A stretch of DNA of 37,547 bases from DATDXN01 sp035289305 (GTDB lineage: Bacteria; Patescibacteriota; Microgenomatia; UBA1406; HO2-37-13b). The stretch's first letter is position 1, and each line of letters opens with the position of its first letter. The position numbers were made by a program, and so were the translations under genes. Under the pieces are notes generated by a model, which saw nothing but the letters and a program-made list of their open reading frames with translations, was not told where the DNA came from and searched no databases. Location of the stretch: contig DATDXN010000004.1 in NCBI GenBank assembly GCA_035289305.1, positions 1 through 37,547 on the forward strand. The letters run 5' to 3'. Of this stretch, positions 7,017-15,170 are shown in pieces.

Positions 7017-7517
7017 ATGTATAAACCAAAAGCAAAAGTTTTTATTGATGGAGCAAATGTTTTCTATACACAAAAACATCTTCGCTGGAATATTGACTGG
7101 AAAAAAATGTTGAAACAATTATCAGAAAAATTCAATGTAATTGAAATACGCTATTACACCGGCATAAAAAATACTGATGAAAAAATGAAAAAATTTCTTC
7201 ATCGGCTTCGTAAAATTGGCATAAAAACAATGACAAAACCTCTCAAAATCATTAAGGGCAAACAAGACAATGTGCTTTTCAAATCAAATTGCGATGTTGA
7301 GATGGCAGTAGATATTCTTCTTGAGGTAAATAATTTTGAAGTTCTTATTCTTTTCTCCGGTGACTCTGATTTTGTCCATCTGATCAAAATTCTGCAAAAA
7401 CAATTTCAAAAAAAGGTCATTGTCTATTCTTCAAGAAGAACAATTTCGTGGGAGTCTAAATTGGCGACTAATAAGTACTTCTTTTTGGAAGATATAAAAG
7501 ATAAAATAGAGAAATAA
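7017..7517 (+). CDS. NYN-domain (PIN-like) protein, LabA/DUF88 type
   Basis: This 166-aa protein has the NYN/PIN-like fold signatures of predicted metal-dependent RNases: KVFIDGANVFYT near the start (Asp and Asn of the active site), a central CDVEMAVDIL motif, and LILFSGDSDFVHLI with paired Asp. The ATG at 7017 begins 1 nt after the stop of copy A and directly precedes MYKPKAKVFIDGAN; an ATG at 6999 would add nine residues encoded inside the neighbour. Its position between the two protease paralogues suggests cotranscription with copy A. Its RNA target is unknown. Confidence 0.85.
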   Translation: MYKPKAKVFIDGANVFYTQKHLRWNIDWKKMLKQLSEKFNVIEIRYYTGIKNTDEKMKKFLHRLRKIGIKTMTKPLKIIKGKQDNVLFKSNCDVEMAVDILLEVNNFEVLILFSGDSDFVHLIKILQKQFQKKVIVYSSRRTISWESKLATNKYFFLEDIKDKIEK

Positions 7518-7523
7518 AAAAAC

Positions 7524-7579
7524 CCCCCGATTGCTCGGGGGTACTGTAAAACAGTATATACTGTACCAAAAAATGGTAC
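7524..7579. terminator. Three consecutive hairpins, terminator-like
   Basis: Stem 1: CCCCCGA (7524-7530) and TCGGGGG (7535-7541). Stem 2: TACTG and CAGTA (7542-7556). Stem 3: GTACCA (7563-7568) and TGGTAC (7574-7579). Stem 1 is followed by a long T tract only on the minus strand. It would therefore stop antisense transcription well, while termination after the NYN gene on plus is less certain. Confidence 0.55.
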
Positions 7580-7612
7580 GTATGTCAATAGGAAAAATGA
7601 AAGTAAACAATT

Positions 7613-8656
7613 ATGACACTTACTGAAGTCATATACTATTTCAGAAAATTTGCCCCTTTTGTTCTCGGTCTTGGGGTATTTTTTGTTATTGTCTTTTTCA
7701 TCATCCGCTTTTACCTGGGCTATCTTGATGCGCAAAAACCAAAACCTCTTGCGATTGACCCAATTTTCGGCAAAATTCAACGGATCTCGATACCAAACAC
7801 ATTTGGATACCCGCAAAACCCGCAGTTTATCCTCGATACGATCGAAGGCGTGCCAAAAACTGCAACCGACACTGCAAAAGTATTTTTTCTCCCCCCCCGC
7901 TCGCCCCGTTTCGGATATCTTTCAAAGATATATCTGATGGCAAAGATGCTGGGATTTGACACTGAAGTCGCCAAACATAAAATCGCTGACCAAAAAGCGG
8001 TTTTTGAGGATAGCGAAAAAAGCCTTGAGATAGATATTGCTTATTTTAATTTTAGTTTTGATAGACAATTTGATCAAAACGCCGGTCTTTTTAATGGTGT
8101 GCTCCTGCCGCAGGAGTCTGAAATAAACGAAAAAACAAAAGGATTTCTCACGAGTCTCGACAGATACCCCGAAGAACTCGCGACAGGAAAAGTAAATATC
8201 ATCTATATGCGCTATGATCCCGCAAAAAAAGAATTCACACCGGTGGAGGAGAAAAAAGAGGCAAATGTGTTTGAAATAGATTTTTTCAGAGGCGATATTG
8301 ACGGTTTTCCCGTAATCCCGCAGAACTATTTCACCAGTAGCAATTTCCTTTTGGGCACGTTTAAAGAAGGAAAACTCTTTGTACTCCGCGCAGCAATCCA
8401 GTTTTATGAAAAAGAAGTTGAAAAAGTTGGAGTCTATCCGATAAAAACCGGCGATGAGGCATGGGTTGCCCTTTTAAACAAAGGTGCCTTTATCGTCTCT
8501 GCCGGAAAAACAGATACACTTGTCATCAAAAAAATGTTTTTGGGATATCTTGATCTTGCGACGTATGAAGAATATCTACGGCCAGTATACGCGTTTTTGA
8601 GCGATGATGGATTTGTGGCGTATGTACCGGCAATACAAGAAGCATTTGTCGAATAA
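7613..8656 (+). CDS. Unknown membrane-anchored protein
   Basis: I do not recognise this 347-aa protein. A single hydrophobic helix lies at about residues 14-35 (FAPFVLGLGVFFVIVFFIIR). The rest is a soluble, probably extracytoplasmic part with two similar-looking alternating strand/helix stretches and no cysteines. The second half has the pattern GVYPIKTGDEAWVALLNKG, suggesting a repeated beta-rich domain. It lies between the hairpin cluster and copy B, 18 nt upstream of copy B, so the two are likely cotranscribed. No catalytic motif is visible. Confidence 0.75.
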   Translation: MTLTEVIYYFRKFAPFVLGLGVFFVIVFFIIRFYLGYLDAQKPKPLAIDPIFGKIQRISIPNTFGYPQNPQFILDTIEGVPKTATDTAKVFFLPPRSPRFGYLSKIYLMAKMLGFDTEVAKHKIADQKAVFEDSEKSLEIDIAYFNFSFDRQFDQNAGLFNGVLLPQESEINEKTKGFLTSLDRYPEELATGKVNIIYMRYDPAKKEFTPVEEKKEANVFEIDFFRGDIDGFPVIPQNYFTSSNFLLGTFKEGKLFVLRAAIQFYEKEVEKVGVYPIKTGDEAWVALLNKGAFIVSAGKTDTLVIKKMFLGYLDLATYEEYLRPVYAFLSDDGFVAYVPAIQEAFVE

Positions 8657-8674
8657 TTCTATCACCACTAAAAA

Positions 8675-11188
8675 ATGAAACAAAACATACGTATTATTAC
8701 ATTAATTTCATTTTTGATGATCAGTGTTGTACTGCTGATACTCACCCTCATCGCAAATAGAAAACAACAAACATATCGGTCAAAAGCACAAGAAATACCC
8801 TCTCTCCCCGTTGAACAAACTGCGACAGAATCTGCACAACTGATAAAGCTACGGGGAGAGATAGAGGAAAAAAATACAAGTCTGTTAGGACTACTTAACC
8901 AATACAAACAAGTAGATGAAGAAGGAAAAAAAGCACTGGTTCCCACACTTTCTCAAAAAGCACAAGAGAGAACGATAACATTACTTGCGCTTCTTGAAGA
9001 AAGTCCTGCAGAAGTATATAAGCAAGCATTTAGTCGCGATATACTTGCACAATTTCCTCAAGAGACACAAGAAATTCTCGAAAAGCGAGTATCTACACAG
9101 GGAACCGTAAATACCTATATCTTTGATAATTTTGAGAAGAATACATCTTTTGAAACTGCAACATTTGTTGAAGATAAGACAGATGAAGAGATGAATTTTT
9201 ATCCTGTACCTACATCTCTATTCCGCTATGGATTCAGGGTAAAAGCAACTAATGCGGTCAAAACTAACGGGTCTTCCGAAAATACAAATACCTCTCTTAT
9301 CGCTGTTGAATTAGAAGAAACTGAAGAGCAACAATTAAAAACGACCGGACAGCAGAATGTATTAACCCTTGTTTTAAAAGACACTGATTACACTGTTCCT
9401 TTGGGAATTGATATACCATATATCACTCAACAACTAAATGAAACCGTGGGAAAATTTTTTGAAGAAGAATCATATAACAAGCTGTCACTTAATTTTATTG
9501 TCGAACCCAAAATATATGCCTTTAATATTGAAAGCTACGAACTAGAAACACTAAACGCAAAGTTACCGAAGAAACTGATAACTTTTGCGTTCGAGAATAG
9601 TATTGATCTCACTTCATATGAAAGTTATTTGGTGATTATTATGACAGATAAACGCTCAAACTACGAAGGCATGGGCACTATGGGCAAGGTAAATATTACA
9701 GTTAAAACCAAAGATAAAACAGTTAGCTTTGATAGCTCCATTACCTCGATAGTCTACAATGGTAAAAATGAGCCCTATTTTTTTTCTCGTCTTATTCCTC
9801 ATGAAATCGGTCATAATCTGGGCGCAGAACATGCGAACTCAATGGTTTGTAATTCTCCTACCATAAAAACTAATACCTTTTCGGGTCAAGATCAGTCATG
9901 CCTACTAGAAGAATATGGAAATAGCAGTGATGTTATGGGCGCTCTGGGTTTGCTGCACAAAGAAAAATATGCTCATTTTGGTCCCTATGCAAAAAAATAT
10001 TTGAGATGGCTGCCGGATGAGAAAATTATCAAAATTAATACCGAAAAACCACAGGGAATTTATACCATCCAACAATATGATCTCGATATATCAGGCAATA
10101 ATTTGCCTGTTGCCGCGTGGATTCCTTTTGCTACTAATAATCTAAGTGCTCCTGAAGAACGAGATCTGTTTTTACACAATGTGTTTGATAGTCTTATGTT
10201 TAATTTTGAATCAAAACCATATATAGAGGGTAAATTAATGCAGACTATTCTTTTTACAACATTTCCAGAAAACGGTTTCTCCCAAAATGATTCCATTACC
10301 GATCAAAAACATGATGTTATCTTCACTGTAGAAGACATAAATAAAGAAGAAAAAACACTCTCTTTTCGAATTACTTCATGTAATAAGACACCATATATAT
10401 TCTATCTAAACGGAGGACATGATCTCACCACCGCATCAGTCAATATCTTTGAAAATGATGTGTTAAAACAAGGCATGCTTACTTATTCATTGCCTATTTC
10501 AATTGGAGAAAAAGCAACATGCGAGAAAAACATCTCTGTATTTACTCCCTCTCAAAAGATAGTTCAAGGGACATTGCGTGTAGACAATGCACATTTTTCT
10601 CGATCGCAAATAGAACAAGATAAAATTGCATTACAAGGCAACGTAAATATAAATGAATTAATAACAAACATACGAATTTTTGAACCAACTCCTATTGATA
10701 CCAAACTTTTTTTCAAAGTATCGAAAAATAAAGAATCAGGAGAAACAATGACAACTACCAATGGAGCTGTCGAATATCATCTTGTTCCCAGTACAGAAGA
10801 ATATAAAAATGATCTGGAGCCAGGATTTCTTTTTGAGAAAAATACCTTGAATGAATATAGTGTCATGATTAAAAAGGGACAGAAAATGTTTTTCCGGACG
10901 AGACTTCGAAACAATTCTCGCAATCCGTCTGGCAATAAAAGCAGAGATTTTCAGGTGAGATGGAGTATCCTCGATGAAAAAGGAAATAATCAAATCCCTC
11001 CTTTTTTCAAGCGGGTTGACGGTATTTCACCACAAGGTAGTACATCGCAGGAGCTTGAATGGACCGTACCCGACGACGTTATACCTGGAGATTATCGCGT
11101 CGTTTTTGAAGCTGATCCACGGGGAAGGATTGAGGAGTTTAATGAGAATAATAATCAAGTGTGGCGAGATTTCACCGTAGTTGACTAA
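8675..11188 (+). CDS. Membrane-anchored metzincin-like protease with C-terminal CARDB-like domain (copy B)
   Basis: This 837-aa paralogue of the protein at 4244-7015 has the same order: anchor (8-28), QQTYRSKA (31-38), helical region, metzincin site HEIGHNLGAEH (376-386), Met-turn YGNSSDVMG (Met421), then a beta-rich C-terminus. The first 150 and last 180 residues are almost identical to copy A. The region between about residues 170 and 640 is strongly diverged except around the zinc site. All expected zinc ligands are kept in both copies, so both are probably active. No clear promoter is seen, and it follows the unknown 347-aa gene by 18 nt. The stop codon overlaps the convergent carboxypeptidase gene by 4 nt. 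Confidence 0.8.
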   Translation: MKQNIRIITLISFLMISVVLLILTLIANRKQQTYRSKAQEIPSLPVEQTATESAQLIKLRGEIEEKNTSLLGLLNQYKQVDEEGKKALVPTLSQKAQERTITLLALLEESPAEVYKQAFSRDILAQFPQETQEILEKRVSTQGTVNTYIFDNFEKNTSFETATFVEDKTDEEMNFYPVPTSLFRYGFRVKATNAVKTNGSSENTNTSLIAVELEETEEQQLKTTGQQNVLTLVLKDTDYTVPLGIDIPYITQQLNETVGKFFEEESYNKLSLNFIVEPKIYAFNIESYELETLNAKLPKKLITFAFENSIDLTSYESYLVIIMTDKRSNYEGMGTMGKVNITVKTKDKTVSFDSSITSIVYNGKNEPYFFSRLIPHEIGHNLGAEHANSMVCNSPTIKTNTFSGQDQSCLLEEYGNSSDVMGALGLLHKEKYAHFGPYAKKYLRWLPDEKIIKINTEKPQGIYTIQQYDLDISGNNLPVAAWIPFATNNLSAPEERDLFLHNVFDSLMFNFESKPYIEGKLMQTILFTTFPENGFSQNDSITDQKHDVIFTVEDINKEEKTLSFRITSCNKTPYIFYLNGGHDLTTASVNIFENDVLKQGMLTYSLPISIGEKATCEKNISVFTPSQKIVQGTLRVDNAHFSRSQIEQDKIALQGNVNINELITNIRIFEPTPIDTKLFFKVSKNKESGETMTTTNGAVEYHLVPSTEEYKNDLEPGFLFEKNTLNEYSVMIKKGQKMFFRTRLRNNSRNPSGNKSRDFQVRWSILDEKGNNQIPPFFKRVDGISPQGSTSQELEWTVPDDVIPGDYRVVFEADPRGRIEEFNENNNQVWRDFTVVD
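8699..8777 (+). repeat. 79-nt exact duplicate, N-terminal anchor block (copy B)
   Basis: Partner of 4268-4346. Confidence 0.9.
10671..10791 (+). repeat. 121-nt exact duplicate, pre-CARDB block (copy B)
   Basis: Partner of 6471-6591. Confidence 0.9.
10922..11183 (+). repeat. Near-identical duplicate, CARDB-like block (copy B)
   Basis: Partner of 6731-6999. Confidence 0.85.
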
Positions 11189-12102
11189 AAACTTTGATAC
11201 GATATATTACTTGTGAGCCAGTTGACAATGTTTTTGGTGTCTTCAAATCTATCAGCACTTTTTAGTATTACAATCAGTGAGCGTTTATCATCACCAGGTT
11301 TTTTATAGAGGGAAATCAAGTGTTCCCCGGCCTCTTCTGTATAGCCAGTTTTGACTCCTGCAATCCCCGGTATTTCACCCAATAATTTATTGACGTTATA
11401 CAACGCATGAAAATTTGTAAAATCAACGTCAGATACGGTGATACTTTTCGTGGAAACCATCTTGGCGAGGGAAGATTGAGAAAGAAGCACGCGTGAGGCA
11501 ATTGCTAAATCAAAAGGACTGGTATATTGCTCTTGATCATCAAACCCTGCGGGATTTTTAAACCGTGAATTTTTCATACCCAGCTCCACTGCTTTTTGAT
11601 TCATGCGCACGATAAAATCATCAAATCCCCCAGAGTAGTTGTCTGCAAATACATACGCCGCGTCATTACCCGAATGGATTAAAAGACCATATAAGAGATT
11701 TTCCGCGCTCATTTTTTCACCTTCAAAAAGTCCCATCTTCTGTCCTTCAGTCACTGTCCGCTTCACCGTAAGTGGCGTATCAAAAGAATATATGTCAGAA
11801 GAAACAAGGGCAGTAATAACTTTGGTCGTTGAGGCAGGAAGAAAACGGTCATTGGCATTTTTTTGGAATATCGGAGTAAATGAATCAAGATCCACAATAT
11901 ATGCCCCTTCTGCCGTAATATCAGGCGCAAGATACGGATTAATCATAAAAGGAAAAGGCTTTCGATCATAGGTGATGGAAACGTCCTGCTTTTCGAAAAG
12001 TTGCCTCTCTCGGGTAAAAAGACGGGCATAATAGGTATCACCCGGATAAAACAAAAAAAGAAGTGTAAAAAAAATCAAAAAACAAAAATGATGTAATTTC
12101 AT
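11185..12102 (-). CDS. D-alanyl-D-alanine carboxypeptidase (peptidase S11)
   Basis: This serine peptidase trims the terminal D-Ala from peptidoglycan stem peptides outside the membrane. An N-terminal hydrophobic segment (residues 5-20) serves as signal or anchor. The three S11 motifs are present in order: SxxK in PASTTKV, SxN in HSGNDAA, and KTG in GVKTGYT. At 305 aa it has the catalytic domain only and lacks the C-terminal PBP5-like domain and amphipathic membrane helix. The start overlaps the aspS stop by 4 nt (ATGA), so the two genes share a transcript and are translationally coupled. Confidence 0.93.
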   Translation of the reverse strand: MKLHHFCFLIFFTLLFLFYPGDTYYARLFTRERQLFEKQDVSITYDRKPFPFMINPYLAPDITAEGAYIVDLDSFTPIFQKNANDRFLPASTTKVITALVSSDIYSFDTPLTVKRTVTEGQKMGLFEGEKMSAENLLYGLLIHSGNDAAYVFADNYSGGFDDFIVRMNQKAVELGMKNSRFKNPAGFDDQEQYTSPFDLAIASRVLLSQSSLAKMVSTKSITVSDVDFTNFHALYNVNKLLGEIPGIAGVKTGYTEEAGEHLISLYKKPGDDKRSLIVILKSADRFEDTKNIVNWLTSNISYQSF

Positions 12103-13409
12103 AAACGCACATCAACTCTTTCCATATCGCGCGGGAAAAGTGATGCCTCGCGGACATTTTTGAGTCCCAAAATACCCATGATAATTCTCTCTGATCCAAA
12201 TGAAAATCCACCCTCCGGCGGCATGCCGTATCGAAAAGCCTGAAGATAAAGCTCACTTTTTGCAATGTTGATGCCCCGCTCACGCGCCTTCTTCAGCAAG
12301 ATCGAAAGATCATGGATCCTCTGCCCGCCCGTACACCACTCCATACCTCGCCCCAAAAGATCAAAGCTCAAGGTATATCCTGGGTCTTTCGGATCTTCAT
12401 GGGTATAAAACGGACGCTTATTTACCGGATAGTGAGTGATAAAGACAAAATCAGAGCCTTTCTCATCACGTACCCATGCACCGATCTCCCGTTCATCCTC
12501 TGGTGATAAATCAGGTTCACCTTTGACGTCTTTTCCGCTTCGGCTAAAAATGATCTCCTGTGCCTCTTTAAGCTTCAGTCGAGGAATAGCACCTCCCACC
12601 TTTGGGAGAGATGCCCCATGAAGAACAAGCTCGCCCTTATTAAGCCTCCCAACTTCTTTTATAATATATTTGATCACATCTTCGGCAACTTCCATGACTT
12701 CAGTCCATGCATCAATAAATCCAAACTCAACATCAAGCGTTGTCACCTCGGCCAAATGGCGGGTGGTGACTGATGGCTCCGCCCGAAGAGTTTTATTGAC
12801 GGTAAATACTCGCTCAAAAACACCGACCATTATCTGTTTATAAAACTGTGGACTTTGTGAAAGATATGCTTTGTGCCCAAAATACTTGACTTCAAACACA
12901 TCAGCGCCTCCCTCGGCAGTTTCCGGGATAATGACAGGAGATTGAAACTCTGTAAATTTTTTTTGTTTCAAACCACTCCTAAAAGCATCAATGACCGTCT
13001 CTTGCACTTTAAAGATCGAAGAAACCAGAGGGTGTCTAAGTGTCAATCCACGATAGTCCAAAAGCACGGGAAGTGTGAGCTCCAGTTGTTCTTTTCCCAT
13101 ATCAAAAGGCAACTTTTCTGATTTGCTGATCACCGCGCAAGTTTTTACCTCAATCTCGACTGAACCTGTTTTAAGTTTTGGGTTGATGAGCTTCTCTGGT
13201 CTTTTTTTCACGATGCCGCAAACAGATACAACATCCTCTGGTGAAATTCCTCGTATGGTTTCATCTCCCACGAGTTGGACAACCCCCGAGGAGTCGCGAA
13301 GATCAATGAAAATCACTTTTTTGTGATCTCGTATATGTGTCGCCCAGCCAGATAAATTAACCTCTTTTCCTATATGATGAGCAACATCTCCGATAAAAAT
13401 GTCTTTCAT
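12099..13409 (-). CDS. aspS: Aspartyl-tRNA synthetase, archaeal/eukaryal-type short form
   Basis: This class IIb synthetase has an OB-fold anticodon domain (about residues 1-105) and a catalytic domain. Motif 2 lies near FTVNKTLRAEPSVTTRHL, and motif 3 is GMPPEGGFSFGSERIIMGIL near the end. At 436 aa it lacks the GAD insertion of ordinary bacterial AspRS (about 590 aa) and matches the archaeal-type architecture, forms of which are often non-discriminating (Asp and Asn). Discrimination cannot be settled here. ATG at 13409 is chosen over an upstream in-frame start at 13616: MKDIFIGDV matches the family start, and the promoter and the recJ stop lie just upstream. Confidence 0.93.
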   Translation of the reverse strand: MKDIFIGDVAHHIGKEVNLSGWATHIRDHKKVIFIDLRDSSGVVQLVGDETIRGISPEDVVSVCGIVKKRPEKLINPKLKTGSVEIEVKTCAVISKSEKLPFDMGKEQLELTLPVLLDYRGLTLRHPLVSSIFKVQETVIDAFRSGLKQKKFTEFQSPVIIPETAEGGADVFEVKYFGHKAYLSQSPQFYKQIMVGVFERVFTVNKTLRAEPSVTTRHLAEVTTLDVEFGFIDAWTEVMEVAEDVIKYIIKEVGRLNKGELVLHGASLPKVGGAIPRLKLKEAQEIIFSRSGKDVKGEPDLSPEDEREIGAWVRDEKGSDFVFITHYPVNKRPFYTHEDPKDPGYTLSFDLLGRGMEWCTGGQRIHDLSILLKKARERGINIAKSELYLQAFRYGMPPEGGFSFGSERIIMGILGLKNVREASLFPRDMERVDVRL

Positions 13410-13416
13410 GTCCCTT

Positions 13417-13445
13417 ATGATACTACGTTGCCTCTTTCTTGACAA
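13417..13445 (-). promoter_or_regulatory. Promoter of aspS
   Basis: On minus, TTGTCA (13445-13440), 17-nt spacer, TATCAT (13422-13417), then 7 nt to the ATG at 13409. It lies mostly within the 3' end of recJ and predicts an almost leaderless mRNA. Confidence 0.6.
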
Positions 13446-15144
13446 TGACTTTCCCTTTTCCCCGTATTTTTTCTCTTGCGCCCCACCGATCAATTTCAAG
13501 TGTGTACACCACTGCCACTTTCTGTCCTTTTGACAGAGTGAGAAAAAGGTCTGCTTTTTTGAAAAAAATGACTTCAAGCAATGAAGAAGAATTATCTCCA
13601 TGCTCGTTATCTGCAATAACTATTTTGAGATGACTATTATCTCTGCCAAAAATTCCTGCTGAAACAATCATTCCTTCGCAGTAGAAAGTAGGTTGCGGAT
13701 TTCCTACTCCAAACGGCTGCAAACCTTCAATACTTTTCACGAGAGAAATCGTAAGTGAAGAAATAGGTATGCTAAAATCACTGTTAATACTTGGTTCAAG
13801 ATCTTTGTCTTGAAGGAGCGTATCTGCCGCATGAATCACTGCTTTTTTAAACGGTTCTATATTTTTTTTCTCTATGGTAAATCCCGCTGCTGCCTTGTGT
13901 CCGCCCACATCTACCAGAAATTTTTGATGTTTCTTCAAAAAAGCAGTAATGTCAAAACCTTGGATTGAACGGGATGATCCTTTCGCAAATCCATCGGCCA
14001 TGGTGATAACAACGGTAGGACGATAATACTCTTCAGTTATCCTTGCGGCGATAAGTCCAATAATTCCTTCATTCCACGTACGTGAAGTAAGAACAATCAC
14101 TTTTGAAAGCTTTTTTTTCCGCGCGCGCTCTTCCTCAACAATTTTTTTTGCCTCCTCAAGAGCATCCTCGACCAAAACTTGCCGCTCTTTGTTTTTTTGT
14201 CCGACTTTTCGAGCAAGTTGTAGCGCTTTCTCATCCTGCTTTGTACAAAGGAGACGAAGCGCGTCAATAGCATGTTCAAGCCGTCCTACTGCATTAATGC
14301 GCGGGGCAATAATAAAACCTATGTCATACGGCATCATAACTTTTCCCAAAATTCCTGCCTCACGCAAAAGGTGTATCATGCCTTTTCTTCGTGTGCGGGC
14401 AAATGCGAGAAGTCCATGTTTGACCAAGCTTCGCGTTGCCCCCTGTAAAGGCACCAAATCAGCGATCCCTCCAATTGACGCTAGGAGGATGTAATCTGAA
14501 GAAAAATGATCAGTAAGTATAGTCAGTGTTTCTTTCTGGACGAGCCTTTCGTTTTTGAAATATTGGAAAAGCTCTTTTGCAAAAAAATAGGCAACACCTG
14601 CGCCCGACAACTTTTCCGTGTGAAATACTGCGTGTGCTTTTGAAGAAAAATGAGCAGGCTTCACATGGTGATCGGTGACAATGACACCAATTCCCATAGA
14701 ATGAGCATATGCGATCTTCTCTGCAGCTGAAATGCCATGATCCACGCTGATGATCAAACGCGGATCGTAGAGTTTTTTCACCGCATCAATGCCTTTTTGT
14801 GAAAATCCATATCCCTCATGCACGCGATGGGGCACATAGGGCATAGCATGAAACCTAAGAAGATGGAGCGTCTCCCATAAAACAGCACCTCCCGTGATAC
14901 CATCTGCATCATAATCTGTATACACCACCACTGTTTCTTTCCTCTCCCATATCTTTTTCAACAGCTCAAAAGCTCGCAGGCACTGCGATTTGGGAAAAAA
15001 TGTGTCGAGGGTAATATCTGCGGGTTTTGGCGGGTGAAGGAATGTGTTTCTATCGGTTATTTTTCTCGTCGTAAAAAATGCCTCGAGAAACTCTTCAGGA
15101 GTAATGTGCTTTTTCCTGAAGTGATGCTTGATAGTAATCTTCAT
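13423..15144 (-). CDS. recJ: Single-stranded-DNA-specific exonuclease RecJ
   Basis: RecJ is a 5'-3' single-strand DNA exonuclease used in recombination and mismatch repair. The 573-aa protein shows the DHH phosphoesterase motifs in order: VVVYTDYDADGITGG (motif I), ISVDHGIS, and the DHH itself in VTDHHV. The DHHA1 domain follows with GGHKAAAGFTI, then a C-terminal OB-like domain. Length and motif spacing are normal. It starts opposite cca, and the two -10 boxes overlap (recJ TATCAT, read on minus, at 15159-15154). Confidence 0.96.
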   Translation of the reverse strand: MKITIKHHFRKKHITPEEFLEAFFTTRKITDRNTFLHPPKPADITLDTFFPKSQCLRAFELLKKIWERKETVVVYTDYDADGITGGAVLWETLHLLRFHAMPYVPHRVHEGYGFSQKGIDAVKKLYDPRLIISVDHGISAAEKIAYAHSMGIGVIVTDHHVKPAHFSSKAHAVFHTEKLSGAGVAYFFAKELFQYFKNERLVQKETLTILTDHFSSDYILLASIGGIADLVPLQGATRSLVKHGLLAFARTRRKGMIHLLREAGILGKVMMPYDIGFIIAPRINAVGRLEHAIDALRLLCTKQDEKALQLARKVGQKNKERQVLVEDALEEAKKIVEEERARKKKLSKVIVLTSRTWNEGIIGLIAARITEEYYRPTVVITMADGFAKGSSRSIQGFDITAFLKKHQKFLVDVGGHKAAAGFTIEKKNIEPFKKAVIHAADTLLQDKDLEPSINSDFSIPISSLTISLVKSIEGLQPFGVGNPQPTFYCEGMIVSAGIFGRDNSHLKIVIADNEHGDNSSSLLEVIFFKKADLFLTLSKGQKVAVVYTLEIDRWGAREKIRGKGKVIVKKEAT

Positions 15145-15153
15145 CGGGATAAC

Positions 15154-15163
15154 ATGATAGAAT
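15154..15163. promoter_or_regulatory. Overlapping divergent -10 boxes of recJ and cca
   Basis: For cca (plus), TGA-TAGAAT is an extended -10 with the box at 15158-15163, and the ATG follows after 7 nt. For recJ (minus), TATCAT lies at 15159-15154 with 9 nt to its ATG. Neither has a good -35 at the usual distance. Only one of the two can be occupied at a time. Confidence 0.55.
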
Positions 15164-15170
15164 AGAAATT

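Noticed and set aside
13410..13616. 69-residue N-terminal extension of AspRS
   Set aside because: Basic and low in similarity, it lies inside recJ and across the aspS promoter; the family starts at MKDIFIGDV.
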